Shown here in pieces: positions 33,612 to 42,066 of a DNA stretch of 64,000 bases. Within the stretch, counting starts at the first letter, position 1; the number at the start of each line of letters is the position of its first letter. A program made the translations under genes and the position numbers. Source of the DNA: Rossellomorea orangium (GTDB lineage: Bacteria; Bacillota; Bacilli; Bacillales; Bacillaceae_B); contig NZ_JAHWGH010000025.1 of NCBI RefSeq assembly GCF_019334305.1, positions 229,640-293,639 on the forward strand. Direction: 5' to 3'. A model generated the notes under the pieces. That model did not search any database and was not told the origin of the DNA. It saw nothing but the letters and a program-made list of their open reading frames with translations.

Positions 33612-33835
33612 TGATTATTTTCCCTTCTATTTCGCATATTTGTTCATATGTATAGAACATGCTATTCTGAGATTCTTTGAAAGGCATGCGTGTGACTGGA
33701 CGAACTTATGCCACTGTATGGTTTCACCGCTCACCAGAACGCACTTAATAACTTTCTATACTAATCTTGAAAAATCCTGCTTAAGCTGGAAGCTCATCTT
33801 CTTAAAGGCAGGTAGGATATCTATAGCTCGAAAGG

Positions 33836-34888
33836 ATGATTTCTTTGATTGATCTCACTATAATTGAAAAAACAGTCGAAAATCTGCGTAAAGCATACCA
33901 GCTGCCTGGTATTTCAGTCTGCTTGACTAATTCTTCTGGAGAAGACTATATTATGGCAGCAGGCGTTAAAGGATATGTCCAAAATACATTGTTAAATCCT
34001 TTCGATCATCAACGTATTGGTACTTTAACAAAAATGTTTACTAGTACATTGATCTTGAAATTACAAGAAGAAGGCCTTCTTTCACTTGAACAATCCGTCG
34101 AATCCATCCTTCCCGGTATCCTGAAAGAAGGCAGAAGGATATCCGTTCGTCAATTGCTTCAGCATAGATCGGGCTTAAAGGATTATCTAAGGATGGATGT
34201 CGCAGGTACGAAATGCATTGAACATGAGGTCTCAAGTCTGAATGACTTCTTCCCCCCTCAAAGTCTTATAAGACTGATCGCCCATCATACTCTGGAATTT
34301 GATCCCGGTACTAAATATAAGGACTCCCAAACAGATTATATCCTTCTTGGAATGGTCATAGAGAAATGTACAGGCATGAAGATTGAAGAAGCAGTCAGCC
34401 AATGGATTATTCAACCGCTTCAACTGAATAGGACATACTTCCCGATAAAGAATGATCTAAAGTTCCCCTTTGCAACAGGGCACTCGAATGCCACCCCGGA
34501 CTTGTCTGACATATCTGATGATTTGAAAGACATTACAGATCTCAATGTTTCCATCATGTGGACTGCCGGTGCTCTTATTTCAAACCCTGCAGAAATTCAA
34601 ACATTCATGAAGGCCCTGTTCACTGGCACCCTCTTATCACAAGAATCACTTGAACAAATGCTGGCTGTTCATCAGACGGATGTTCCCGGTCAATATTACG
34701 GTTTGGGAATTGCCAAGTACACGTTTGATAAAGGAATATCTGCTTACGGTCATCATGGATTGATTCATGGGTATGAATCTGTGACACTTTATTTTCCTGA
34801 ACATGAAATATTCACGACGGTTATTGTGAATCAAATGCCGGTGGGAGTTGTAACACTTGCACACCAGTTATTTCAGGAGGTTCTTTAA
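33836..34888 (+). CDS. beta-lactamase-fold (class C type) protein with altered catalytic residues
   Basis: A 350-residue protein of the serine hydrolase/class C family, without signal peptide. The usual nucleophile motif SxxK is T63-L-T-K66 here (RIGTLTKMF), the YxN motif is D163-S-Q165 (where related proteins have YSN), and only the third motif, H306-H-G308, is conventional. The fold is otherwise complete (PGTKYKDSQTDYILLGMVIE, then MWTAGALISNPAEIQTFMKA). Either the protein is catalytically dead or uses threonine. The start is uncertain: ATG 33836 sits directly after AAAGG, whereas TTG 33845 has a better distance. Confidence 0.75.
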   Translation: MISLIDLTIIEKTVENLRKAYQLPGISVCLTNSSGEDYIMAAGVKGYVQNTLLNPFDHQRIGTLTKMFTSTLILKLQEEGLLSLEQSVESILPGILKEGRRISVRQLLQHRSGLKDYLRMDVAGTKCIEHEVSSLNDFFPPQSLIRLIAHHTLEFDPGTKYKDSQTDYILLGMVIEKCTGMKIEEAVSQWIIQPLQLNRTYFPIKNDLKFPFATGHSNATPDLSDISDDLKDITDLNVSIMWTAGALISNPAEIQTFMKALFTGTLLSQESLEQMLAVHQTDVPGQYYGLGIAKYTFDKGISAYGHHGLIHGYESVTLYFPEHEIFTTVIVNQMPVGVVTLAHQLFQEVL

Positions 34889-34908
34889 AAAGAAGTTCGT
34901 GCAGGAGT

Positions 34909-34938
34909 GAAAACGTTCAATGATGGGCGTTTTCTTCT
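34909..34938 (+). terminator. terminator after the beta-lactamase-fold gene
   Basis: GAAAACG (34909-34915) pairs with CGTTTTC (34928-34934), followed by TTCTCCTT, 20 bases after the stop. Confidence 0.55.
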
Positions 34939-35091
34939 CCTTATTTTGCCTGAGACATTGATTGAAAGAGTCTACCCTCCCGCTATGCCTAAAGAATGGT
35001 TATAGCCCTATCAATTCCTATTTGTTTAAAGTTTACATAATAATATTATGGTTATTCATCTTGTCAATGAACTCAGAACTTATTAGAGGAA

Positions 35092-35385
35092 TTATTTATG
35101 TTTTTTAATTTGTTCATGGATTTTTTCTAATTCCTCAAGTGATAATGTGCCTAAAGAAGCTTTAATCTCATTTTCGAGCTTTTTTTTGTTTCTTTTGCGG
35201 TAACCCTCCCACCATTCCCGCAGGTCTTCAGTATTCGTAAGGAGGTAGTCAATATCGATTTCTTCAATTTCATCATCGGAAAGATAGTGAAGGACCGCTG
35301 CTAACATTTGTTCCAGCTTTTCGATAGTTTCATTCTGCTGTACTTGTTCATTTTCGGATTTAATAGAAGTAGAACTCTTTGTCAT
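35092..35385 (-). CDS. uncharacterised helical acidic/basic protein
   Basis: A 97-residue cytosolic protein with no recognised domain. An N-terminal disordered Ser/Gln region (1-20) is followed by amphipathic helices: an acidic stretch DDEIEEIDIDYLL at 37-49 and a basic KRNKKKLENEIK at 63-74, ending EKIHEQIKKHK. GGAGGGTG precedes the ATG. It looks like a small protein-protein interaction module. It is divergent from the sigma-like gene at 35654 but nothing shows that the two interact. Confidence 0.5.
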   Translation of the reverse strand: MTKSSTSIKSENEQVQQNETIEKLEQMLAAVLHYLSDDEIEEIDIDYLLTNTEDLREWWEGYRKRNKKKLENEIKASLGTLSLEELEKIHEQIKKHK

Positions 35386-35653
35386 TTTTCACCCTCCTTG
35401 GAGTATGTCTTTCATTATAGTATTGCCTAATTCCCAACCATTTTTACTAATTAAGGAAAATAGCTAATATGTTTCCTCATTATAGGTCTATTTTGTTATT
35501 TCCCCTTCAGAAACAGCTGAAATGCCATAAAGTTTTAATGATGTAGTGGCTCTAAAACTAAAATTAACCTCGTTTGTTCACCACCCTTTTTCTTTGTATG
35601 GTTAACCTACCTAGGAATACAAAGAACGGCGCGCCGGTCAGAAGGAAAGTATA

Positions 35654-36139
35654 TTGGAGAAATTTGAGGAGCTACATTTGCAATATGACCGGATGATTCA
35701 TAAAATTATTCATTCATTGCACATCTATAAAAATAAATCGGAGTACTATCAAACCGGCCTCATCGCCCTATGGGAGGCTTATCAGAATTTTGATCCCGAG
35801 AAAGGAGCTTTTCCTGCGTACGCATACTCATTTGTACGTGGCAGAATTCTGTCGCAGTTAACAAGTGATAATCTAAATGAAGAAAAGAACATTTTCAAAG
35901 AAACGGAATTCTTTAACATGATAGAAGATGATCATATAAATGGAGGATTAGCAGAAGAATTGTTGTTCAGCTATTGTGAAGGTCTGACGGTGAATCAGAG
36001 AAAATGGGTAAGATATACGTGTATGCATATGCTTACAATCAGTGAAATTGCAGAGGTGGAGAATGTATCCCTATCTGCTGTGAAAAAGTGGCGGAAAGGA
36101 GCGAAAGATAAGCTTAAAGGAATGTTAGAGGTGAAATAA
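35654..36139 (+). CDS. sigma-70-family RNA polymerase sigma factor (small, group 4-like)
   Basis: A 161-residue factor with only regions 2 and 4. Region 2 (about 27-70) is YYQTGLIALWEAYQNFDPEK then GAFPAYAYSFVRGRILSQL, the core-binding and -10 recognition segment of sigma factors; region 4 (about 113-158) has TISEIAEVENVSLSAVKKWR, the -35-binding HTH. It starts at TTG 35654 with GAAGGAAAG upstream. No anti-sigma factor is adjacent, which is unusual for ECF-type factors; the divergent 97-residue protein is not membrane bound. Target genes are unknown. Confidence 0.75.
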   Translation: MEKFEELHLQYDRMIHKIIHSLHIYKNKSEYYQTGLIALWEAYQNFDPEKGAFPAYAYSFVRGRILSQLTSDNLNEEKNIFKETEFFNMIEDDHINGGLAEELLFSYCEGLTVNQRKWVRYTCMHMLTISEIAEVENVSLSAVKKWRKGAKDKLKGMLEVK

Positions 36140-36231
36140 ACATTTATATGTTTGATGAACTTATAGGAATGTAAATCTTTGAAGGACCAAATGAAGAACT
36201 TGGCCCATTCCATTTCTATCATTTTGTTAAA

Positions 36232-36681
36232 CTACATTTCTTTAATTACGGCCATTTCCCTGCCAAATCGGTCACCGTGATCGACAAATCCAAGACTTCT
36301 ATATAAGTGATGTGCACCCAGATTATCAGGGTGATATCCTACAACGATTCTATTCACGTCGAGTGACTCTTTCATTTCTATTAACATTAAATCTGTTGCC
36401 GCTTTTCCGATTCCTCTACCCTGATGGCTTTCATCAACCATTATTCGGTATACCCAATGACCGTCCAGTTCTTCTGGTACAGTATTGAACATAAGGAAGC
36501 CAACAACCATACTATCAAAATAGATGGCAAAAGGTTTTAATGTGGTCTCGAATTTAGATTGGGCAATGGATATGGAATTAGGTTCAATGAATGGCAGCTG
36601 CTCTGTTGACAACTTGAGCTGACAGCATTCATACCAATTTTCTTTATTTAGTTCTTGAATTCTTACTCTATTCTCTTTCAA
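36232..36681 (-). CDS. GNAT acetyltransferase, BltD/PaiA-like
   Basis: A 149-residue N-acetyltransferase. The acetyl-CoA site is QGRGIGKAATDLM (Q/RxxGxG/A motif A, near residue 90) and the end of the fold is NLGAHHLYRSLGFVDHGDRF. The N-terminal QLPFIEPNSISIAQSK resembles the polyamine acetyltransferase BltD of B. subtilis, so spermidine or a related amine is a reasonable but unproved substrate. Single gene, convergent with the sigma-like gene. Confidence 0.75.
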   Translation of the reverse strand: MKENRVRIQELNKENWYECCQLKLSTEQLPFIEPNSISIAQSKFETTLKPFAIYFDSMVVGFLMFNTVPEELDGHWVYRIMVDESHQGRGIGKAATDLMLIEMKESLDVNRIVVGYHPDNLGAHHLYRSLGFVDHGDRFGREMAVIKEM

Positions 36682-36804
36682 TCGGTTTCCCCTTTCAAAC
36701 AGTGCAAATTCGGATGGAATGTTCAGATAATTGAATTATACCATAAATTTCAAAAAGGAATGCGTTTTCACTAGTTTTAGAGAAGGTATTCGCTTTTCCC
36801 GATA

Positions 36805-37554
36805 TTAGCTTTTTGATGAACGAAGAAACCGTGGATATCGAGCGATGGCAATCATTCCACCTACTGCTCCGGAGAATATCAGGATAGAAATATTGAAAAA
36901 AACGTCAGCCACAGATCCACCCTCGAGAATGATTTCCTTATATCCTTCAATTGCCCAGTACTGAGGCAAAACCTTACTGATCGATTGCATAAATTCAGGC
37001 ATCAGCTCCACTGGCAGCCATAACCCTCCAAGCATTGCACCTCCGAGTGCGACGATCTGTGTCATGGCAATGCCCATGTTCTCCGTTTTCACCAACACTG
37101 AGAGGGCCATGCCCCACCCCGTTACAATGAAAGCCAAAGATAAGGAAATGGAAATCAGTGCAAGGGGATCCCCTAGTGGGAGATCATAAACGACGACGCC
37201 AAAACAGAATAATACTGCTATCTGTATCAAGACGATCATCATAAAGGGAATCCACTTTCCTATAAAATAGTCCTTGATAGGCAGTGGTGTACTGGCGATC
37301 CTTGCGACCATTCCTTTATCCCGATCCTTTACGAATCCGATGACCATGGAAATCATAATATAAAATGCGAACATGATCGTATATCCTGGGATGATCTGGG
37401 TCACAACTTCTTTATAACTTGTATTCTCATCTCCCGAAAAGATGGAAACAAAGGCGATAATGAAGACGATCGGCAAAATAAATGTCCAAAACCACAAGCC
37501 TTTATCCTGTACATTCTTCTTTAATTCCATTTTTGCAATTGCCCACATGTGCAT
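36805..37554 (-). CDS. ABC-2 type exporter permease
   Basis: A 249-residue permease with six predicted helices (first at LWFWTFILPIVFIIAFVSIF). The ABC-2 signature region lies in MVARIASTPLPIKDYFIGKW, followed by PEFMQSISKVLPQYWAIEGY. It follows its ATPase gene by 11 bases. This type exports drugs, peptides or antibiotics, or maintains the membrane; the substrate is unknown. Confidence 0.85.
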   Translation of the reverse strand: MHMWAIAKMELKKNVQDKGLWFWTFILPIVFIIAFVSIFSGDENTSYKEVVTQIIPGYTIMFAFYIMISMVIGFVKDRDKGMVARIASTPLPIKDYFIGKWIPFMMIVLIQIAVLFCFGVVVYDLPLGDPLALISISLSLAFIVTGWGMALSVLVKTENMGIAMTQIVALGGAMLGGLWLPVELMPEFMQSISKVLPQYWAIEGYKEIILEGGSVADVFFNISILIFSGAVGGMIAIARYPRFLRSSKS

Positions 37555-37565
37555 TCCTCCCTGTA

Positions 37566-38477
37566 TTACGAATCACGAAGCTGTGTTCCTGTTAGATCAA
37601 AAAAGATATCCTCCAGTTTTGGCTGATATAATTCCAGCCTTCTTGGAAGGATGTTTTGGCTCCGGAAATCCACAATCAGGTTTTCCAGTGCAACAAGTGG
37701 ATCAACACTATGTAGCAGAAATCCATTTCCTTTAGATTCGAGCTCACCGTGGACAGATAGACTTGATTCATTTAATCCTTCCCCCGAAATAAACAAGGAT
37801 GGTCGATTGTATTTCTGCAACAGTTCATCCATTGAGCCGCTTTCAACCAGCGTTCCCTTATCAATCAGAGCAATGCTGTCACAAAGGTGCTCTACTTCCT
37901 CCATGTAGTGACTGGAGTAGATAATGGTGCTACCCTTTTCTTTTAACTCATGAATGATTGAAAATATTGAATTTCTTGATTGTGGATCAATTCCAACAGT
38001 CGGCTCATCCATTATGATAATAGAAGGATTATGGAGTAATGCGCATCCAATATTCAACCGGCGCTTCATCCCACCTGAGAAGGTACTGACCTTATCTTTC
38101 TTGCGTTCATATAATCCGATCTGTTTCAACACATTCTCACAACGGTCCTGTAATTCTTTTCCTTTAAGTCCATAAAGGCTCCCGAAATACCTTAAGTTAT
38201 CTTTGGCAGTCAGTGTTTCCTCCAGACAAATATCCTGAGGTATGTACCCAATAAGTTTTTTCACTTTTATTCTATCTTTCATAACAGAGTGTCCTTTGAC
38301 GATGATATCCCCTTCAAAATTTTGTAATACTCCGGATAAAATTTTCATTAAGGTGGATTTCCCTGCTCCGTTGGGACCTACAAGTCCAAAACATGTGCCT
38401 TCCGGGATTGTTAGACCGATATTTTGCAGCGCTTGGATAGCTTCATACTGCTTACTTACATTTACAATCTCAATCAT
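37566..38477 (-). CDS. ABC exporter ATP-binding protein
   Basis: A 303-residue ATPase with Walker A GPNGAGKSTLM, Q-loop LIGYIPQDICLEE, signature FSGGMKRRLNIG, Walker B IIIMDEPTVGID and the switch His in IYSSHYMEEV. The C-terminal region (about 220-303) is the accessory domain of drug-type exporters. It forms a two-gene operon with the ABC-2 permease, whose gene starts 11 bases downstream. Confidence 0.88.
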   Translation of the reverse strand: MIEIVNVSKQYEAIQALQNIGLTIPEGTCFGLVGPNGAGKSTLMKILSGVLQNFEGDIIVKGHSVMKDRIKVKKLIGYIPQDICLEETLTAKDNLRYFGSLYGLKGKELQDRCENVLKQIGLYERKKDKVSTFSGGMKRRLNIGCALLHNPSIIIMDEPTVGIDPQSRNSIFSIIHELKEKGSTIIYSSHYMEEVEHLCDSIALIDKGTLVESGSMDELLQKYNRPSLFISGEGLNESSLSVHGELESKGNGFLLHSVDPLVALENLIVDFRSQNILPRRLELYQPKLEDIFFDLTGTQLRDS

Positions 38478-38564
38478 GAATAAACCTCCTCCATCACATT
38501 GGCGCTAATATATCGTACGAATTTGAATTGGAAATATTTTCACTTAATGTAAAGAAATTAAAGA

Positions 38565-38597
38565 AAAAGGAGTGGCAGCCGGGCATCCACTCCTTTT
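38565..38597. terminator. bidirectional terminator between DoxX and ABC genes
   Basis: AAAAGGAGTGG pairs with CCACTCCTTTT around an 11-base loop, with A/T runs on both sides. It lies 30 bases past the DoxX stop on the minus strand and upstream of the ABC operon. Confidence 0.75.
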
Positions 38598-38628
38598 GCC
38601 ATATATAATTTACTCCTATCTGGTGAAT

Positions 38629-38973
38629 TTACTTAACTAAATACAATAATATAAAGGCAAGGATCCCCAGAAGGACAATCATAGATGTATCTTTGAATCC
38701 ATCTTTTACACGAATATGGGCCAGCATTCCACCGATTGCTGTTACACCGAGAATGAGAGAACCAGTGACGATGTACGTTTCATTCCAGTAACCAAGGACC
38801 AATAATGCAGCACCCGATAATTCCACTAAACCAGTGACGATCCGAAACCATTGAGGTAATCGTAAATGCTCAAATACTCCTCGTTGCACGCTTGACCCGG
38901 TTAGTTTTCCTACTGCAGCCATCAAAAACATGGCGGCCAAAAATCCTTGTAAAACCCAGATGAAGATGGTCAT
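38629..38973 (-). CDS. DoxX-family membrane protein
   Basis: A 114-residue protein with four transmembrane helices (MTIFIWVLQGFLAAMFLMAA, VTGLVELSGAALLVLGY, IVTGSLILGVTAIGGML, and a final helix). The GLVELSGA and the KLTGSSVQRGVFEHL loop are typical of the DoxX/DoxD-like family, sometimes linked to thiosulfate or redox chemistry. GGGGG precedes the ATG. Single gene; role unknown. Confidence 0.75.
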   Translation of the reverse strand: MTIFIWVLQGFLAAMFLMAAVGKLTGSSVQRGVFEHLRLPQWFRIVTGLVELSGAALLVLGYWNETYIVTGSLILGVTAIGGMLAHIRVKDGFKDTSMIVLLGILAFILLYLVK

Positions 38974-39094
38974 GGTGTTTCCCCCTTCGAATTGAAAGCA
39001 GTGGGCCCTGATACATAAGTATGTTTGATTGGATCATTTTATACATATGAACAATGGATTCATTTGCCCTCCTTGAAATATTCTTGCCATCTTA

Positions 39095-39128
39095 AAAGCG
39101 TGCAGAGCTTATCAGCTCTGCACGCTTT
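39095..39128 (-). terminator. terminator of the pentapeptide-repeat gene
   Basis: AAAGCGTGCAGAGC and GCTCTGCACGCTTT form a perfect 14-bp stem with a 6-base loop, just past the stop at 39134. Confidence 0.8.
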
Positions 39129-39133
39129 ACAAC

Positions 39134-39781
39134 CTACTCTTTAACTTTCAATCCTAATAAGCCTGCAAACCCAATCGCCTGCTCAGGGGAAATTTCACAT
39201 CCGGAAAGCCTATCAAGGGCAACATTTATCCGGGTAAACCTGCAGGTGCTAATATCAATTCCTTTAAGGTCAGTCTGGGTAAAATCAATTTCATTCAGAT
39301 CACATCGATCAAAGCTCACTTTCAGGAGCTCACAGTCAGAGTAGTTTGCATTTTGCAAGGAGGTTTGGTTAAATTTCACCTTTTTCATTCGAGCGTCAAC
39401 AAAGTCACTCATATTAGCCAAACATTCATCAAAATGTACATTTCCTAAATTCGCACCGGAAAAATCAATCCCCATTAATTTGCATTCACTGAAGCGGACC
39501 CGATGGATGATTCCCTCACATAAGTTTGCATTCGACAGGTCGCAATTTTCAAAGACGACATCTGTCATATCAATTCGAGGAAATGATGCACCTGCGAAAG
39601 AAACATTTTTAAACGTCACTTTAGATAGTACAAGTTGGTCGATATGTTCCTGATCCAACCTCGCATTTTCTACCGTACAATTCGATAGAAAGGGATCTTC
39701 ATCATAATAGATATCATGGAAATTTGCTGTATCTTGGCGCGCTGGAATTTTTGGATCCTCTATTTTAAATGTATATCCCAT
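39134..39781 (-). CDS. pentapeptide-repeat protein
   Basis: A 215-residue protein with repeated A(D/N)LxX-type pentapeptides from about residue 30 to 190 (NCTVENARL, DLSNANLCEG, DFSGANLGNV, SLQNANYSDC, DFTQTDLKGI), which would form a right-handed quadrilateral beta-helix. Qnr and McbG proteins of this architecture mimic DNA and protect topoisomerases from quinolones, but most chromosomal members have no known role. AGAGGTG precedes the ATG. Single gene. Confidence 0.8.
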   Translation of the reverse strand: MGYTFKIEDPKIPARQDTANFHDIYYDEDPFLSNCTVENARLDQEHIDQLVLSKVTFKNVSFAGASFPRIDMTDVVFENCDLSNANLCEGIIHRVRFSECKLMGIDFSGANLGNVHFDECLANMSDFVDARMKKVKFNQTSLQNANYSDCELLKVSFDRCDLNEIDFTQTDLKGIDISTCRFTRINVALDRLSGCEISPEQAIGFAGLLGLKVKE

Positions 39782-39987
39782 TTTTACACCTCTATCCTGA
39801 TCATTTAGTATAAAGAAACTATAGCATGAAGAAAAAAGAAAACTAGTCTTGGATTTTTTTCAGGGGTGTGTCTCGCGCTGAAATCACTTAACAAGCAGAA
39901 TTGGTCGTGGCTTTCCAAAGTATGATTTCCCATGCGCAATGTTTCGAGTTAAAATAAGAAAGGAGAATATAAAGTGAGGTGTTCCAC

Positions 39988-40494
39988 ATGAAGGTAATAG
40001 AAACATCGCGACTAGTCTTGAGATGGGTAGAGCCTACTGATGCCGCATTTATCATGAGATTATTAAATGAACCTGGATGGCTTAAATTCATTGGGGACAA
40101 AGGTATTCGCACAATGGATGATGCGTTGAATTATATCGAGAATGGTCCACGGGCCATGTATGAACGGGAAGGATTTGGTTTGTTCCTGGTGGAGCGCAAG
40201 GATGATCACATCCCTATCGGTTTATGTGGGTTGATTAAACGTGATGGCCTTGAAGATGTTGATATCGGCTTTGCATTTCTAATGGAGTATCAATCTCAAG
40301 GATATGCATTTGAAGCAGCCAGCGCTACAATGGATCTTGCAAAAGAAAGAGGAATGGAACGGATCGTAGCGATTACCACCAAAGATAATCATTCTTCTTC
40401 TAAACTTCTTGAAAAGTTGGATATGAAACTAGAGGGGTATGTGATACTTCCGAATGATACAGAAGAGCTCAAAAAGTACATATTGGACTTTTAA
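39988..40494 (+). CDS. GNAT acetyltransferase, RimJ/RimL-like
   Basis: A 168-residue acetyltransferase. The fold begins ETSRLVLRWVEPTDAAFIMR and has the conserved GFAFLMEYQSQGYAFEAASA acetyl-CoA region. RimJ/RimL relatives acetylate protein N-termini or small amines. ATG 39988 has TGAGGT seven bases upstream; three codons further upstream are not used. Single gene. Confidence 0.78.
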   Translation: MKVIETSRLVLRWVEPTDAAFIMRLLNEPGWLKFIGDKGIRTMDDALNYIENGPRAMYEREGFGLFLVERKDDHIPIGLCGLIKRDGLEDVDIGFAFLMEYQSQGYAFEAASATMDLAKERGMERIVAITTKDNHSSSKLLEKLDMKLEGYVILPNDTEELKKYILDF

Positions 40495-40586
40495 ATAAAC
40501 CGGAACCATCACCCTAAGAACCACCAAAGAATTTGATGGTTAGTGCTGTATTAACAAACTCTATGAGTGAAGAAATAATACCCCAG

Positions 40587-40612
40587 CTGCAACTCCAGGT
40601 TGCAGTTCTTTC
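40587..40612 (+). terminator. weak terminator after the RimJ/RimL-like gene
   Basis: CTGCAAC pairs with GTTGCAG around TCCAG, followed by TTCTTTCT. Confidence 0.45.
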
Positions 40613-40621
40613 TACTATATT

Positions 40622-40655
40622 AAAAAAACACCTATCCAGATTCAGATAAGCGTTT
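40622..40655 (-). terminator. terminator of the Nudix gene at 40666
   Basis: On the minus strand AAACGCTTATC pairs with GATAGGTGTTT (two G-T pairs) around TGAATCTG, then TTTT. Confidence 0.7.
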
Positions 40656-40665
40656 CTTCCCGGAA

Positions 40666-41175
40666 TCATTTATATAATTTCTTCAATTCTTCCAAAACAA
40701 AGTTCTCCCTTACAATCCATCGATTGTTCTCAAACCGGTCCATCAACCTCTCATTGCTATCAATGGCTTCTTTCAGGGTGACCCATTTGGGAATCATCTG
40801 AAGTTCTTTCTCGTATCCTTCTAACTGTTGAGGGATTCTATCATCATCTGATAGTTCACAATGAAAATAGTGTGACGTCATTTCAAATACCGTATCCTCT
40901 TCAAATAGGTCCATATGTCTTTGTGTTACGACTCCAACAGGCTCTTTCACTATACAGTGTATGAATCCGGTTTCTTCAGCCACCTCCCTCCTAAGGGCAG
41001 CTGATAAAGTTTCACCAACTTCAACACCGCCTCCCGGAAATTTATAATCACCGCGATTCGAATGCATTAGAAGAATGTTATGATCTTGAAAGATGACTGC
41101 TTTAACGGCAGTCCTGTACTTCATTTTATATGGGGATGTCTCGCTTTTCGGTTTTCCTAATTCGGTTACAAACAA
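40666..41175 (-). CDS. Nudix hydrolase
   Basis: A 169-residue Nudix enzyme. The box begins GGGVEVGETLSAALRREVAE and ends ETGF (about residues 49-73), intact for the Gx5Ex7REUxEExGU pattern. It starts at TTG 41175 with AGGAGAGG upstream. Nucleotide or cofactor diphosphates are likely substrates. It follows the gene at 41198 by 22 bases on the same strand, so the two may be cotranscribed. Confidence 0.82.
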   Translation of the reverse strand: MFVTELGKPKSETSPYKMKYRTAVKAVIFQDHNILLMHSNRGDYKFPGGGVEVGETLSAALRREVAEETGFIHCIVKEPVGVVTQRHMDLFEEDTVFEMTSHYFHCELSDDDRIPQQLEGYEKELQMIPKWVTLKEAIDSNERLMDRFENNRWIVRENFVLEELKKLYK

Positions 41176-41197
41176 TAGTACCTCTCCTTTACATGTA

Positions 41198-41599
41198 TTA
41201 AATGATGGTTAATCCAACAACCTGGTCGGAAAAGACAATCATTTCATGCATCTCCATAATAGATTCGGGGGCAGCAAGAGATCGAAATCGAACATTTTTA
41301 ATATGAATAGGAGCCGTAACATTAGCAGCCCTCATCTCAGGTGGAAGTTCAAGGAGTTCTTCCCCGAATCGATCGAGCCCATATTCAAGAAATGTCTGCT
41401 TCTCTTCGTCCCCGTCAAATAGATTGACTTCACCCTCAATCAAGGCAGTTTGAGTTAAGACTTGAAGACTGCACTGTGTGAGTACAATCGACTTTTCAGG
41501 AATCAATCCTTCGTCTAATTGTTGCTTTTGATCAACCAGGTGAGTAATCAACGCTTTCTTGTAATCCATTGATTTATGAATATGTTGAAGTTTTAACAA
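41198..41599 (-). CDS. uncharacterised 133-residue protein
   Basis: A cytosolic protein I do not recognise. It starts at TTG 41599 with AAAGGAG seven bases before it, giving MLKLQHIHKSMDYKKALITH; the open frame continues 54 codons further upstream, but that part is Cys/Lys-rich, has no ribosome site and is left out. The sequence has helices with hydrophobic edges (LVDQKQQLDEGL, MIVFSDQVVGLTII) and no catalytic motif. It probably shares a transcript with the Nudix gene 22 bases downstream. Confidence 0.5.
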   Translation of the reverse strand: MLKLQHIHKSMDYKKALITHLVDQKQQLDEGLIPEKSIVLTQCSLQVLTQTALIEGEVNLFDGDEEKQTFLEYGLDRFGEELLELPPEMRAANVTAPIHIKNVRFRSLAAPESIMEMHEMIVFSDQVVGLTII

Positions 41600-41880
41600 G
41601 GCTATTCTCCTTTTTCTATATTTCTTTTTATAATAACTCCCTATACATTTATTTCGACAGAATATCCCATTATCCTCCATATATATGAACGTTCCTTCAT
41701 AAACAGGGGGTTCCTTCGAACACAAACCCGAAGCCATGACACTGAAAAAATTCCAATTCATTCAATTGTTGAGATCGATCTGATATTTTCTTGAATGTGC
41801 TTTATTTGCATCATCCCTACCATAGTCGAATAAGATTCTCAATAACATCACCGGGTAAAATAATTTGGTATAATGAAAAT
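41600..41880. other. intergenic region with no supported gene
   Basis: The open frame of the 41198 gene extends here, but its start and composition argue against it. The remainder is AT-rich, with a Lys-rich frame near 41620. I see no RNA or repeat. Confidence 0.35.
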
Positions 41881-41926
41881 ATAGACAGCCCCAAATCAAA
41901 TGACGTCTGGGGCTGTCTATATTTTT
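41881..41926. terminator. strong bidirectional terminator beyond citA
   Basis: ATAGACAGCCCCA (41881-41893) pairs perfectly with TGGGGCTGTCTAT (41908-41920), with T-rich sequence on both sides. It is the most likely end of the citA transcript, about 150 bases past its stop, with 41927-42066 between them. Confidence 0.8.
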
Positions 41927-42066
41927 TATGCTATTTTATTTATCTTTAAAACGACAAGCATCTTCCCCGAAGTCGAATACTCTTGCAGAAGGAATTTTAC
42001 TCTTGTCCCACCGTAGCACTCTTATCTGATAGGCGTTTACCTGTCAGTTTCTTTACTAGCGTTTTT
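41927..42066 (-). other. long 3' region of the citA transcript
   Basis: The minus strand carries a frame reading VLRWDKSKIPSARVFDFG then EDACRFKDK from a GTG, without a ribosome site. It resembles a degraded 3' fragment of some coding sequence or a genome-dispersed repeat, but I cannot identify it. Confidence 0.3.
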
